NCBI GenBank assembly: GCA_043424615.1
Contig: JBHWOX010000025.1
Coordinates: 41,299 to 105,298 of the forward strand
DNA length: 64,000 nucleotides
Source of the DNA: JAUNQW01 sp043424615
GTDB lineage: Bacteria > Bacillota > Bacilli > Lactobacillales > Carnobacteriaceae_A
Direction: 5' to 3'
A program made the translations under genes and the position numbers. Of this stretch, positions 45,079-54,770 are shown piece by piece. The notes beneath the pieces were generated by a model that was not told the DNA's origin, ran no database searches, and saw nothing but the letters and a program-made list of their open reading frames with translations. Position 1 is the first letter of the stretch; every line of letters starts with the position of its first letter.

Positions 45079-45771
45079 TTAACGGGCTAGGCTAAGGGTT
45101 TGGATCTCCAGCTCTGGATCGACATTTAATGCATCATAGGCATGAAATATCGTTCGGCCTGTTGTATAAACATCATCAAGAATTAATAATTTTTTAGCTG
45201 GGCAGCTTTCAAAAGCCGTTTGATTTAAGACAAAGGGTTGGGGACTTTCCATCCGCTCTTTACGATTTTTTTCGGATTGTTTGCTGGAGGTCGAGCGGTT
45301 GACCAGCAAGTCTTGATAAGGTAAAGCAGCTCGGTCTAAAATGGCTGTTACTTGATTAAAAGAACGAATGGCTTGGCTTTTTTTAGAAATTGGAATGGGA
45401 ACACAGGCAAAGCCTCGGTAGTGCTGGTGGTATATTTCCTGCAAATCTTCGACAAAACATTCTCTCAAGCGATAATCTCCTCGATATTTATATTGAAGCA
45501 GGCATTCTTTCATGACTCCTTTGTAATAATATAAGACTCGGTGGTGGTGAGCATATCCGCGGCGATCATTCCACCTCAAGCAATCCTGGCATGGCCGGTC
45601 ATGCTCTTGCTGCCGGCAACATTGGGGGCAGGAAGATTCTTTTTCCACTTGCACAAAACCCTGCCGGCAGGTCGAGCAGATTTTTTCTTCTTGATAACTT
45701 TGGAAGGAAAAAATCATGGAAAAAGTCAGACGTTTTGGAATATCTTGCATGCAGCAATAGCACTTAGCCAT
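45079..45771 (-). CDS. comFC: ComFC, phosphoribosyltransferase-like competence protein
   Basis: Helps take up single-stranded DNA with ComFA. The 230 residues have an N-terminal zinc ribbon pair (CYCC at 4-7, CSTC, CPQCC, CQDC) and a C-terminal phosphoribosyltransferase fold with the PRPP loop LILDDVYTTGRT near residue 202. It overlaps the end of comFA by 8 bases. The exact role, and whether it binds a nucleotide, are unsettled in the field. Confidence 0.93.
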   Translation of the reverse strand: MAKCYCCMQDIPKRLTFSMIFSFQSYQEEKICSTCRQGFVQVEKESSCPQCCRQQEHDRPCQDCLRWNDRRGYAHHHRVLYYYKGVMKECLLQYKYRGDYRLRECFVEDLQEIYHQHYRGFACVPIPISKKSQAIRSFNQVTAILDRAALPYQDLLVNRSTSSKQSEKNRKERMESPQPFVLNQTAFESCPAKKLLILDDVYTTGRTIFHAYDALNVDPELEIQTLSLAR

Positions 45772-47128
45772 GGAGCAACCCCCTTTTTTGAGCCAGCCGG
45801 TTCATATTTATGATTTGCTGGCAGGCTCTTTTCATCGCCCGGCTTTGACCTTGATGGTAAAAGATGACCTCTCCCTTTGGAAAATCCGCTGACCGTCCGG
45901 CTCGACCGGCAATTTGAACCAGGGAAGACTCAGTAAAAATACGGTCATCAGCTCCCAGAACGAGCACATCAATATTCTTGAAAGTGACCCCTCGCTCTAA
46001 AATGGTGGTGGTCATTAAAAAATCTAATTCTTCTGCCCGCATTTTCATGACCTTTTCGTGGCGGTTGGGGTCTATGGAATGAACCGCTTCAAAAGAAAAG
46101 TCTTTCAATTTATCACGGCAAACTCTTTCAAATTTTTCCATCCATTGGATATTAGGTAAAAAAATCAAAAAGCGTCGCTGACGTTTTAATAAGGCCTTCA
46201 TTTTTTTAAAGACGACTGAGCGTTCGGGCTGATTTAAAAGTTCTTGAGACCAAGGGCCGGCCCACTTCATTTGAACTTCTGGCAAGGGATGACCATGGTA
46301 GCGGGCAGGTAAAATACTGGCTAAAAGTTCTTTCTTTTGAACTTGTTTTTGCATGGCATGGTCAGGCGTCGCTGATAGATAGATCAAACACGACTCCTCT
46401 TTACGAGCGCTTTGAACCGCTTGCTCTAATAGCTGGTTATTATGATAAGGAAAAGCATCCACCTCATCGACAATCAAACAGTCAAAAGCTTGTTTGAAGC
46501 GTAACATCTGGTGGGTGGTGGCGACCGTCAAGGGACAATAGCGGTAGTCTTCCTCCATCTGGCCATGCATACAAATCAAATCGATTTCTTCAAAAGCTGC
46601 TTGCAAGCGAGGCGCTAACTCCAAACAAACATCCACCCGGGGAGAGACAACAGCCAGCCGTTGGCCCAGGCTGAGAGCATAGGCTATCCCTTCAAATAAC
46701 ATTTCTGTCTTTCCTGCTCCTGCTACCGCCCAAATCAACCGACTTTCTTTATTTTTGATCGTTTGAATGATTTCTTTAGAGGCTTGACTCTGTTGGTCTG
46801 ACAACTGTCCTTGCCAGCTTAAAATGGAGGAAGTTGGAATTTTAAAAGCATTGATTTCTTCCATCTGATAAAGAATCGAGCAGGATCGTATCTGCCCCAT
46901 CTGCAAGCAAGCCAAGCAATAAAAACAGGACCCCGAACAGCTACATGGACCTTCAGCAAACAATTGAGGGTCTTGGTTGCCACAACGATAACAGCTCTTT
47001 AGTCCTCCTTTATCTTGAATAGCGGGAATTTTTTTAAGCTGAGGATGCTGAACCCATTCATCCATATCCCACCCTCCTCTTTTAATTTCTTCGGCTAATA
47101 AGGCTCGCCCACTTAAAAATTTTTCCAT
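45764..47128 (-). CDS. comFA: ComFA, DNA-uptake helicase/translocase
   Basis: ATPase that pulls transforming DNA across the membrane in competent cells. The 454 residues have a four-cysteine zinc cluster (CYRCG, CSCSGSCFYC near residues 41-72), Walker A AVAGAGKTEM near residue 138, the DEVD box, TATTHQ-type motif III (LSATPDH), and the C-terminal helicase domain with QIAGRAGRSAD. With comFC it suggests natural competence, though no other competence genes are here. A weak candidate for a ComX-type box near 47150 is not convincing. Confidence 0.94.
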   Translation of the reverse strand: MEKFLSGRALLAEEIKRGGWDMDEWVQHPQLKKIPAIQDKGGLKSCYRCGNQDPQLFAEGPCSCSGSCFYCLACLQMGQIRSCSILYQMEEINAFKIPTSSILSWQGQLSDQQSQASKEIIQTIKNKESRLIWAVAGAGKTEMLFEGIAYALSLGQRLAVVSPRVDVCLELAPRLQAAFEEIDLICMHGQMEEDYRYCPLTVATTHQMLRFKQAFDCLIVDEVDAFPYHNNQLLEQAVQSARKEESCLIYLSATPDHAMQKQVQKKELLASILPARYHGHPLPEVQMKWAGPWSQELLNQPERSVVFKKMKALLKRQRRFLIFLPNIQWMEKFERVCRDKLKDFSFEAVHSIDPNRHEKVMKMRAEELDFLMTTTILERGVTFKNIDVLVLGADDRIFTESSLVQIAGRAGRSADFPKGEVIFYHQGQSRAMKRACQQIINMNRLAQKRGLLHG

Positions 47129-47212
47129 TCCTCTTCCTCCTCACTAGTAAGATACGTAAAAAAGTCGATTATTTTTTATTTTTATCGCATTCTTTTTCAT
47201 CTTGAGCTAGAC

Positions 47213-47218
47213 TATAAT
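47213..47218 (+). promoter_or_regulatory. -10 box of yigZ
   Basis: Perfect TATAAT 28 bases before the yigZ ATG, which itself follows CTGGAGGTG. The -35 (TTCTTT) is weak. Confidence 0.5.
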
Positions 47219-47246
47219 AAAAGTAAAAACATCTGGAGGTGAAAAC

Positions 47247-47888
47247 ATGTTAAAAACATACCGAACCATTAAAAAAGATGGCCGACATGAAATTGAAATC
47301 AAAAAATCCCGTTTTATTTGCGAAATTCGCCGAACCAACAGCGAAGAAGAAGCGGATGCCTTTATTGACGAAATTAAAGAAAAACATAAAGATGCGACCC
47401 ACAATTGTTCTGCCTATATCATCGGTGACCAAGACCAATATCAACGCGCCCGCGATGACGGTGAACCCAGCGGAACTGCCGGGGTGCCCATGTTAGATAT
47501 TTTCAAAAAAAGGCAATTGAAAAATGTCTGTGCGGTAGTCACCCGTTATTTTGGTGGCACACTCTTAGGTGCCGGTGGTCTCATCCGCGCTTACAGTGGA
47601 GCTGTTAACGAAACCATCAATCAATTGGGGGTAGTAGAACGTCGACTTTTAGAGGAAATACGACTGACCACTGACTATTCTTCCAGCGGTAAGATCGAGA
47701 ACGAATTACGCCAGATGGACCAGCTGATTCTCCAAGACATTGAATACGGCCAAGCCGTGAGTTTTGTTTGCTTTATGGCTGAAGATAAGCTTGAAGACTT
47801 TGAAGCGCGGGCGATGAATTGGACCGCTGGACAGGGGCAAATAGAAAGAGGTCAACAAGCCTATATCGAAGTCGACCAAGACCAGTAA
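47247..47888 (+). CDS. yigZ: YigZ/IMPACT-family protein
   Basis: A conserved family (YvyE in Bacillus) related to the eukaryotic translation regulator IMPACT; the biochemical role is not settled. The 213 residues have KTYRTIKKDGRHEIEIKKSRF (shown as its core KKSRFIC), AHxCSAYIIG-type THNCSAYIIGD, the family signature DDGEPSGTAGVPML near residue 70 and TRYFGGTLLGAGGLIRAYS near 98-115. CTGGAGG lies 7 bases before the start. It is divergent from comFA and lies before the LCP gene on the plus strand. Confidence 0.93.
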   Translation: MLKTYRTIKKDGRHEIEIKKSRFICEIRRTNSEEEADAFIDEIKEKHKDATHNCSAYIIGDQDQYQRARDDGEPSGTAGVPMLDIFKKRQLKNVCAVVTRYFGGTLLGAGGLIRAYSGAVNETINQLGVVERRLLEEIRLTTDYSSSGKIENELRQMDQLILQDIEYGQAVSFVCFMAEDKLEDFEARAMNWTAGQGQIERGQQAYIEVDQDQ

Positions 47889-47984
47889 TTTTATAAGCCA
47901 AACAGACCATTAGGCTGTATTGTAATTTATCTCTCAATAAATTAAGATGGAAGTTACCCTTAATAGAAAGCGGTGGAGGGCCAC

Positions 47985-49181
47985 ATGAAAAGCAATCCGA
48001 AAAAAAACCATCGCCGATCAGTTTTTATTGCTGTGATAGCTGGTTTATCAATTTTTATCATAAGTTTTCTGATCATGTTTTCTAAAATATACGCTGATAT
48101 CAATGGTTTTTTCACACATATCCAGCCTCAAGAACAAGTCATGGAAGTCGAACAATCGGCTTTAACAAAAAAATTAGAGAACAACCAACCTTTTTCAGTT
48201 CTTTTAATTGGGACGGATTTAATGACTAACCGTAATACCCGAGGCCGGGCAGATACTCTGATGGTGGCGACCATTAACCCCCAAAAAGAAAGTGTCAAAC
48301 TTGTATCCATTCCTCGCGACACCCTCATTAGCCTGCCAGGGACGGAGGAAGAGATAGAGGATAAAATTAACGCCACCTATGTTTATGGCTACGTCCCTTA
48401 TTTAAAAGAAACTGTGGAAGATTTATTAAAAATTCCGATTGATGCCTATGCTATATTAAATTATGAAGGGCTCATTCGTTTGGTCGATGAAGTGGGAGGA
48501 GTCAGGGTTAATTCTGACTTGAACTTTGATATTAAAGACGACCTTTCCGGGGAAGAACAACATATTGATGAAGGCCGGCAAACCCTAAACGGACGAGAGG
48601 CTTTAGCCTATGCTCGCATGAGAAAAGAAGATCCAGAAGGGGATTACGGCCGTCAAAAAAGACAAAGAGAAATCGTCACCTCCTTAATTCGTGAACTCAT
48701 CAGTTTTGATAGTTTTACCAATTATATGGATATTTTGGATGCGCTTGGCGATAATGTTGAAACCAATCTGACCCGTGACCATGCCTACAAGCTTTTTATG
48801 GATTATCGTCAAGTCGCTAAAAATGTCGAAACAACGACCATCCAGGCTAAGGAAAGCTCACGATATTTCCCTCATTACGGTCTTGAAGTCTTTGTCTTTG
48901 AGCCTGAATTTTTCCCGCTCCACGATTTACAGGAAGAGTTAAGAAACCACTTGAAAGTGGAAGATTGGACCAATAGCCTAGACGAAAATTACGACCGTTT
49001 CATTGACGGCTTTCCTTTATACAAAGATAATGCCGTGGAAGAGTTAAATTTGGAGGAGTTTGTTGATCCCGACCAGTTAAAAGCTGAAAGTGAATCCGCG
49101 GAAGAGGACAAAAGCGAAGAGGAGATGCCAAGCAAAGACCAAACTAATCAACCTCTCCCCTCCTCACAAACAGACCGTTAA
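47985..49181 (+). CDS. LytR-CpsA-Psr family cell-wall polymer ligase
   Basis: LCP proteins attach teichoic acids or capsule to peptidoglycan on the outside of the membrane. I start at the ATG at 47985 (GGAGGG 6 bases before); a GTG four codons earlier would overlap that site. The 398 residues have one membrane segment (about 14-35), the LCP domain with SVLLIGTDLMTNRNTRGRADT, IPRDTLI, DEVGGVRV and ALAYARMRKED, and the arginines in RQKRQREIV that bind polyprenyl phosphate. The acidic C-terminal tail is low complexity. It ends in a bidirectional terminator. Confidence 0.93.
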   Translation: MKSNPKKNHRRSVFIAVIAGLSIFIISFLIMFSKIYADINGFFTHIQPQEQVMEVEQSALTKKLENNQPFSVLLIGTDLMTNRNTRGRADTLMVATINPQKESVKLVSIPRDTLISLPGTEEEIEDKINATYVYGYVPYLKETVEDLLKIPIDAYAILNYEGLIRLVDEVGGVRVNSDLNFDIKDDLSGEEQHIDEGRQTLNGREALAYARMRKEDPEGDYGRQKRQREIVTSLIRELISFDSFTNYMDILDALGDNVETNLTRDHAYKLFMDYRQVAKNVETTTIQAKESSRYFPHYGLEVFVFEPEFFPLHDLQEELRNHLKVEDWTNSLDENYDRFIDGFPLYKDNAVEELNLEEFVDPDQLKAESESAEEDKSEEEMPSKDQTNQPLPSSQTDR

Positions 49182-49212
49182 CGGGGAAAAGATTTTCTTT
49201 TCCAAAATTTTT

Positions 49213-49260
49213 AAAATAAAAAAGCTCTGCCTTCAAAACGGAAGGCAGAGTTTTATTTTA
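49213..49260. terminator. Bidirectional terminator between the LCP gene and nagB
   Basis: Ten-bp stem CTCTGCCTTC/GAAGGCAGAG (49225-49234 with 49241-49250) flanked by A-rich and T-rich tails, so it can serve both converging genes. Confidence 0.9.
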
Positions 49261-49269
49261 CCCAAATTT

Positions 49270-49983
49270 TTAGTAGTCTTTTTCAAGTTTGGAAGCAGCC
49301 GCTTGATCAATTACCACATAAGTGTGGGGATGGTTTTGTAAGGCGGAGGCGGGCACTTCTTCAGTCACTGGTCCTTCGAGCGTGGCTTTGATAGCATCTG
49401 CTTTATGGTCACCATAAGCCAGTAAAATCACCGTATCCACATCCATGATGGTACCAACCCCCATGGTATAAGCAGATTTAGGAACTTCTTCTCCTTCTTC
49501 AAAGAAACGTTGGTTAGCCTCTATGGTGTTTTGAGTGAGGGTGACTTTATGGGTGGTCGAATCAAAAGGAGTTCCCGGTTCATTAAAACCGATATGACCA
49601 TTTTGCCCTATTCCTAAGATCTGAATATCGATAGGATGTTGGCGGATAATTTCATCATATTCACTTGTGGCCTCTTCTTCTTCCTTCATCCCATCAGGTA
49701 CAAAAGATTCTTTGAAGTCTTTTTTAGAAAGCAGATGTTCATTCATGAAGTAATGGTAGGATTGGGGATGGTTTTCATCCAAACCCACATACTCATCCAA
49801 ATTTACTGTCACTATGTCTGAAAAATCTAAATCACTCGCCACCATTTCCCGATACAAACTTTCGGGGGTGGAACCTGTCGCCAACCCAAGCACTTGAATA
49901 TCTTTGTCATTAAACTCTTTTTCTAAAAGTTCGAAGGCTTTTTTTCCACCTTCCTGTTCGTCTTTCACAATAAAAACTTCCAT
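49270..49983 (-). CDS. nagB: Glucosamine-6-phosphate deaminase
   Basis: Converts glucosamine 6-phosphate to fructose 6-phosphate and ammonia for amino-sugar use. The 237 residues have LATGSTPESLYREM, the active-site VNLDEYVGL near residue 70, and the catalytic histidine in GIGQNGHIGFNEPG near 130. At 237 residues it is the short monomeric-type NagB seen in Gram-positives. nadE lies upstream by 62 bases. I see no cre in the short leader. Confidence 0.95.
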   Translation of the reverse strand: MEVFIVKDEQEGGKKAFELLEKEFNDKDIQVLGLATGSTPESLYREMVASDLDFSDIVTVNLDEYVGLDENHPQSYHYFMNEHLLSKKDFKESFVPDGMKEEEEATSEYDEIIRQHPIDIQILGIGQNGHIGFNEPGTPFDSTTHKVTLTQNTIEANQRFFEEGEEVPKSAYTMGVGTIMDVDTVILLAYGDHKADAIKATLEGPVTEEVPASALQNHPHTYVVIDQAAASKLEKDY

Positions 49984-50045
49984 AAATGGTCGTCCCTTCT
50001 TTTGATTGATTTTTTTAACAACAGATATTTTACTCCCCTGCCGAC

Positions 50046-50897
50046 CTATTGTAAATTATTTTCTTCCGATTTCCAAAAATCATCGAAAACAGTGATGGGC
50101 ATATGACGCTTATGTTGAGAATTGAGGTATAAGGATTCAATTCTCTCTTGGTCTTGAGGATCTATTTTTTTCCCTTCCAAATAATCATCAATGGCATCAT
50201 AAGTCACACCCAGAGCTTCTTCATCGGCTTGCATGGGTTGGTCATCTTCCAAGTCGGCGGTTGGCACCTTATAAATCAAGTGGTCAGGGGCTCCCAGTTG
50301 CTCCAGCATTTGCCGGCCTTGTCTTTTATTTAAGCGGAATAGAGGCATTAAATCAGCGGAGCCGTCACCGAATTTGGTAAAAAAGCCAACGACATTCTCA
50401 GCGGCATGGTCAGTACCAACCACGACCCCCTGGCTGCCACCTGCTACGGCAAACTGAGTCGTCATACGCATGCGTGCCTTGATGTTGCCTTTATTAAAGT
50501 CGCTAATATCAAACGATTGGTCTTGAAATTCCGCCACCAAGGCATCAACAGAAGACTTGATATTAATAGTCAAACGTCGGTCGGGCTGAATCCAATCGAA
50601 GGCATCCTTGACATCCGATAGATCAGCCTGTTCGCCATAAGGTAAGTGAATAGCAATGAATTGATAGCGGTCATCTTTTTCTTCCTTGCGTAACTCTTCC
50701 ATGGCCAGCTGGCATAATTTCCCCACTAGGGTTGAATCCTGCCCGCCTGACACACCTAAAACGGTGGTTTTTAAGAAGGGATGATGTTTAAAATAGGCCT
50801 TAATAAAATCAATCGACCGTCTCACTTCTTTGTCGGCTTGAATGGAGGGCTTTACCCCCATTTGATCAATAATCTGGGCTTGCAAGTCTTGCATCAT
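50046..50897 (-). CDS. nadE: Ammonia-dependent NAD synthetase
   Basis: Amidates nicotinate adenine dinucleotide to NAD. The 283 residues have the ATP loop LGVSGGQDSTLVGKL near residue 48, IHLPYGEQ, NIKARMRM and GTDHAAEN, typical of the NH3-using type without a glutaminase domain. The two ATGs at 50897 and 50894 are both possible; GGAGG lies 10 bases from the first. It follows pncB by 15 bases, so two steps of nicotinate salvage are cotranscribed. Confidence 0.96.
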   Translation of the reverse strand: MMQDLQAQIIDQMGVKPSIQADKEVRRSIDFIKAYFKHHPFLKTTVLGVSGGQDSTLVGKLCQLAMEELRKEEKDDRYQFIAIHLPYGEQADLSDVKDAFDWIQPDRRLTINIKSSVDALVAEFQDQSFDISDFNKGNIKARMRMTTQFAVAGGSQGVVVGTDHAAENVVGFFTKFGDGSADLMPLFRLNKRQGRQMLEQLGAPDHLIYKVPTADLEDDQPMQADEEALGVTYDAIDDYLEGKKIDPQDQERIESLYLNSQHKRHMPITVFDDFWKSEENNLQ

Positions 50898-50912
50898 TCA
50901 CACTCTTCCTCC

Positions 50913-52385
50913 TTAGAATTTAACGGATGAGTTACTGTCAATATTTCTAAATTTGTTGATGGTATCAATTTTACGGTCGTATAATTTTTGCGACAGGTCG
51001 ACCGGATAAGGCTCAGGATTTAATGTCCGCATATTTTCTTCCCACAAACAGGTCTGACTTTGCTCACGGTAGGCTTTTATTTCATCTATAGTTGGCAAGT
51101 CATAAACTAATTGTCCATCCACATAAATATCTTGAAGCAGTGGACGGGCCTTGAAGTTTTTAACGGTTTTATTGATATAAGTATATTTAGGGTGGAACAT
51201 AAAGAGTTCGTCTTCTAGGTCGGGACGTTCATCATAAACCGTGACCTGGTCCCCTTCAGACTTGTGACTTTCTGTATTCATAATTCGCCACACTTGTTTT
51301 TTGGATGGGGTTGAAATTTTGTCAGCATTGGCTGTCAATTTCAAGGTGTCATAAAGCTCGCCATCTTCACCTTCGATAGCTACTAATTTATACACCCCAC
51401 CGAGAGCCGGTTGGTCAAAGGCGGTAATCATTTTAGTTCCAATGCCCCAGACATCAATTTTAGCTCCCTGCATCTTCAAGTTCATGATGGTATCCACGTC
51501 CAAATCATTAGAAGCAAAAATTTTAGCTTCTGGATAACCCGCTTCATCCAATTGTTTACGGACGTTTTTAGATAGGTAAGATAAGTCTCCACTGTCTAAA
51601 CGCACCCCGATAAAATTGATTCGGTCGCCCATTTCATCCGCCACTTTAATAGCATTGGGAACCCCCGAACGAATGGTATCGTAAGTGTCCACTAAGAAGA
51701 CACAATCTTCATGGGTTTTAGCATAAGCTTTAAAAGCATCATACTCATTACGATAAGCCTGGATCAAAGCATGGGCGTGGGTTCCACTAGCAGGAATACC
51801 AAATAATTTAGCCGCCCGGGTATTGGAGGTCGATTCGACCCCCGCAATATAAGTCGCCCGAGCTCCCCATACGGCTGCATCCATTTCCTGCGCCCGTCTG
51901 GCTCCAAATTCCAAAACAGAGTCATCGCCTGCCACTTGTACAATTTGGGAGGCTTTGGCTGCAATTAAAGTTTGGTAGTTGAATATATTTAAAATGGCCG
52001 TTTCAATCAATTGGCCGTCAGCAATGGGACCGTCATATTGGATAAGAGGTTCATTAGCAAAAGCAATTTCTCCCTCTTTAAATGACCGTAAAGATCCTCT
52101 GAAGGTCCAATGAGACAAATACTCTAAAAAGTCTTCTTTATAACCCAGAGTTCTCAGATAGTCGATGTCTGAATCTGTAAAAGTGAGCTGTTCAATATAA
52201 TCGACAATACGCTCCAAGCCAGTGAAAATGGTGTAACCCATGCCAAAGGGTTCATTCCGATAATACACTTCAAAGATGGCGCGCTTATCTCCTTTGCCTT
52301 CACGCCAGTAAGTTTCCATCATATTAATTTCATATAAGTCTGTATGCAATGCTAGACTATCGTCTGCATAATGATAGCGATCCAT
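50913..52385 (-). CDS. pncB: Nicotinate phosphoribosyltransferase
   Basis: Converts nicotinate to nicotinate mononucleotide, the first step of niacin salvage. I start at MDRYHYADDSL (52385) because GAGGAAGG lies before it; the ATG six codons earlier has no site. The 490 residues include DLYEINMMETY, GARRAQEMDA, the phosphohistidine segment SGTHAHALI and GVRLDSGDL. It heads pncB-nadE. Dependence on external niacin is likely in this organism; no de novo NAD genes are in the window. Confidence 0.95.
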   Translation of the reverse strand: MDRYHYADDSLALHTDLYEINMMETYWREGKGDKRAIFEVYYRNEPFGMGYTIFTGLERIVDYIEQLTFTDSDIDYLRTLGYKEDFLEYLSHWTFRGSLRSFKEGEIAFANEPLIQYDGPIADGQLIETAILNIFNYQTLIAAKASQIVQVAGDDSVLEFGARRAQEMDAAVWGARATYIAGVESTSNTRAAKLFGIPASGTHAHALIQAYRNEYDAFKAYAKTHEDCVFLVDTYDTIRSGVPNAIKVADEMGDRINFIGVRLDSGDLSYLSKNVRKQLDEAGYPEAKIFASNDLDVDTIMNLKMQGAKIDVWGIGTKMITAFDQPALGGVYKLVAIEGEDGELYDTLKLTANADKISTPSKKQVWRIMNTESHKSEGDQVTVYDERPDLEDELFMFHPKYTYINKTVKNFKARPLLQDIYVDGQLVYDLPTIDEIKAYREQSQTCLWEENMRTLNPEPYPVDLSQKLYDRKIDTINKFRNIDSNSSVKF

Positions 52386-52496
52386 TTCCCTTCCTCTTTT
52401 CATAAAATCTAATCTTATCCTTAATTATACATGCCCTCGCCTTTCTTTTCTATTGAACTGATTATAATAAGATTTCTCAAGACCCACTGAATTTGC

Positions 52497-52502
52497 TATA
52501 AT
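52497..52502 (+). promoter_or_regulatory. -10 box of proB-proA
   Basis: TATAAT 31 bases before the proB start. The -35 TTCTCA (52474-52479) at a 17-base spacing is weak. No T-box or other leader is present. Confidence 0.55.
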
Positions 52503-52533
52503 GGTAGGCAAGATTTAAGGGGGTTGCATAAAT

Positions 52534-53337
52534 ATGCGAAATAAATTAAAAAATGCCCACCGTATTGTGATTAAAGTGGGCACCAATTCCATCATGAATG
52601 ACAATCAACAGGTCAACTTACGCCAGCTGGACCGCTTATCGTATGTTATTTCTGCTCTCATGCAAGAAGGAAAAGAATGTATACTCGTCAGCTCTGGAGC
52701 CATAGGAGTTGGCGCCAGCATGATGAAAGTGAGTGAATATCCTCAAAGCATCCCCGACCAGCAAGCCCTTTCAGCTATCGGCCAAACCACTTTAATGTCC
52801 CTTTACCAACAATTTTTTAGAACCTATGGACAAACGGTCGGCCAAATTTTATTTACCCGTGATGTAATTGATTTCCCACAGTCCTATGAAAATGTTCAAA
52901 ACAGCCTCTCCACTCTTTTAGCCAGAAAAGTCGTACCCATCATTAATGAAAACGATGCGGTTTCGGTGGATGAAATGAATCATAAGACGGTTTTTGGAGA
53001 CAATGACACCCTATCGGCCCTTGTAGCTCAAACTGTAGAGGCCGACCTCCTCATCATTTTAAGTGATGTGGCTGGCCTTTACGACTCCAATCCCAGTCAA
53101 AATCCTCAAGCCCAATTGATCGACCATGTCTCGGCCATCACTGATGATATCCGCCAAATGGCTGCCGGTAAAGGGTCAGAGTTTTCTACAGGAGGCATGT
53201 CCACCAAACTCAATGCAGCCGAAATCGTTTTAAATTATGGCGGGCAGATGGTCATTTTTGACGCTTCCCAGCCTAGCCAAATTTTTGACCTTCTAGATGG
53301 CCAAGCCATTGGAACCTTATTTTCAAAAGGAGAATGA
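52534..53337 (+). CDS. proB: Glutamate 5-kinase, short form without PUA domain
   Basis: Phosphorylates glutamate in the first step of proline synthesis. The 267 residues have the kinase signatures RIVIKVGTNSI, LVSSGAIGVG, INENDAVSV and GSEFSTGGMSTKL near residue 213. The C-terminal PUA domain of the E. coli type (about 100 residues) is absent, as in other lactobacilli and streptococci. AAGGGGG lies before the start. The stop lies 2 bases before the chosen proA start. Confidence 0.95.
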   Translation: MRNKLKNAHRIVIKVGTNSIMNDNQQVNLRQLDRLSYVISALMQEGKECILVSSGAIGVGASMMKVSEYPQSIPDQQALSAIGQTTLMSLYQQFFRTYGQTVGQILFTRDVIDFPQSYENVQNSLSTLLARKVVPIINENDAVSVDEMNHKTVFGDNDTLSALVAQTVEADLLIILSDVAGLYDSNPSQNPQAQLIDHVSAITDDIRQMAAGKGSEFSTGGMSTKLNAAEIVLNYGGQMVIFDASQPSQIFDLLDGQAIGTLFSKGE

Positions 53338-53339
53338 CC

Positions 53340-54599
53340 ATGACTGAATTATCAAAAGAAATGAAACTCTTAGGTGAACAGGCCCAGGCAGCTAGCAAAA
53401 TTTTGGGGCAAGCCTCGGCTGCCGAAAAAAACAATGCCCTGCACGCCATGGCTGCAGCTTTGATAACTGACCAAAGCAATATCTTACAAGCCAACCAAGC
53501 CGATATCGACCAAGCCAGAGAACAGGGCTTAGAAGAACATATGATTGAACGCTTAATGCTTGATCCCACCCGCATCCATGCTATGGCAGACGGTATCCGT
53601 CAGATTGCTTCCTTCCCTGACCCTATCGGTAGGGTGGAAGAAGAATGGGTGGCAGAAAATGGCTTACGCATTGGTAAACGACGAGTGGCTTTAGGGGTTA
53701 TCGGCATTATTTATGAATCTCGCCCCAATGTCACTGCCGATGCTTCCGCTTTATGTTTGAAGGCTGGCAATGCCTGCATTTTACGGGGAGGTAAGGAAGC
53801 TTTGCAGTCCAACTTGGCAATTGAAAAATCCCTCCAAAGCGCTTTAGCCCAAACTCAGCTTCCTATTCATGCCGTCCAAGTGATTCCGGATGCTGACCGC
53901 AAATATTCCAATGAGTTAATGACCATGTCTGACCATCTGGATTGCCTCATCCCGCGGGGTGGCCACCAACTGATACAAACGGTTGTTCAGCAGGCGACTG
54001 TCCCCGTCATTGAAACCGGAGATGGCAATGACCACCTCTATATCCATCGCTCGGCTGACCTAGAGATGGCCAAAAACATCTTAGTCAATGCCAAAACCCA
54101 ACGACCGTCTGTTTGCAATGCCATTGAAACTCTGGTCATTGACCAAGCCTTTGCCGGCCAACATTTAACTGACCTGCTTCACCCCCTCAAAGACTTAGGG
54201 GTCGAATTGAGAGGGGACGAAAAAGCCTGCGCCTTAGATCCTGACCTGCAAGTCGCCCAAGAAACGGACTGGAGTGAAGAATATTTAAATCTCACCCTCG
54301 CTGTTAAAATTGTAGAGGACTATGATCAAGCGGTCGAACATGTGAACCGCTTTACCACCCACCATTCTGAAGCCATCGTTACCTCAGACTATGAAGTCGC
54401 TCAACATTTCTTGGATGATATTGATGCTGCTGCGGTTTATATCAATGCCTCCACCCGCTTTACAGACGGTGAAGTCTTTGGTTTTGGTGGAGAAATTGGT
54501 ATCTCTACTCAAAAACTACATGCTAGAGGCCCGATGGGAGTTGAAGCTTTGACCTCCTATAAATACACCATCCAAGGGCAGGGCCAAATCCGTGACTAA
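53340..54599 (+). CDS. proA: Gamma-glutamyl phosphate reductase
   Basis: Reduces glutamyl phosphate to glutamate semialdehyde for proline synthesis. I start at MTELSKEM (53340), 7 bases from AAAGGAG; the ATG at 53334 overlaps proB and is only 2 bases from the site. The 419 residues have YESRPNVTADA, CILRGGKEA, the catalytic cysteine in QRPSVCNAIETL near residue 260, and FGFGGEIGIST near 380. Second gene after proB. No proC is in the window. Confidence 0.96.
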   Translation: MTELSKEMKLLGEQAQAASKILGQASAAEKNNALHAMAAALITDQSNILQANQADIDQAREQGLEEHMIERLMLDPTRIHAMADGIRQIASFPDPIGRVEEEWVAENGLRIGKRRVALGVIGIIYESRPNVTADASALCLKAGNACILRGGKEALQSNLAIEKSLQSALAQTQLPIHAVQVIPDADRKYSNELMTMSDHLDCLIPRGGHQLIQTVVQQATVPVIETGDGNDHLYIHRSADLEMAKNILVNAKTQRPSVCNAIETLVIDQAFAGQHLTDLLHPLKDLGVELRGDEKACALDPDLQVAQETDWSEEYLNLTLAVKIVEDYDQAVEHVNRFTTHHSEAIVTSDYEVAQHFLDDIDAAAVYINASTRFTDGEVFGFGGEIGISTQKLHARGPMGVEALTSYKYTIQGQGQIRD

Positions 54600-54653
54600 A
54601 AATAGTGGTCCCTCTTCTAATAAAATCAAGTGACCTATGGTTTAAGAGCGCAA

Positions 54654-54687
54654 ACAAAAAAGCAGCTGGCTTAAAAAGCTAGCTGCT
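54654..54687 (-). terminator. Terminator of the orphan micro-ORF transcript
   Basis: Eleven-bp stem AGCAGCTGGCT/AGCTAGCTGCT (54661-54671 with 54677-54687, one or two mismatches) followed by TTTTTTTG on the minus strand. No minus-strand gene of usual size lies upstream of it before metY, which points to a transcript of the unit at 54654-55067. Confidence 0.75.
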
Positions 54688-54717
54688 CACAACAGATACT
54701 AAGAACACATATCTTTT

Positions 54718-54746
54718 AGCTGCCGAAAACACCGGCAGCTTTTTTC
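54718..54746 (+). terminator. Terminator after proA
   Basis: Eight-bp stem AGCTGCCG/CGGCAGCT (54718-54725 with 54733-54740) followed by TTTTTTC on the plus strand, 119 bases past the proA stop. The same hairpin on the minus strand lacks a T-run. Confidence 0.85.
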
Positions 54747-54770
54747 TACCCCATGATTAGATTAACACTT

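Noticed and set aside
47129..47175. TACGTATC before comFA as a ComX-type (cin) box
   Set aside because: Only a partial match to TACGAATA and just about 22 bases from the ATG; too weak to call.
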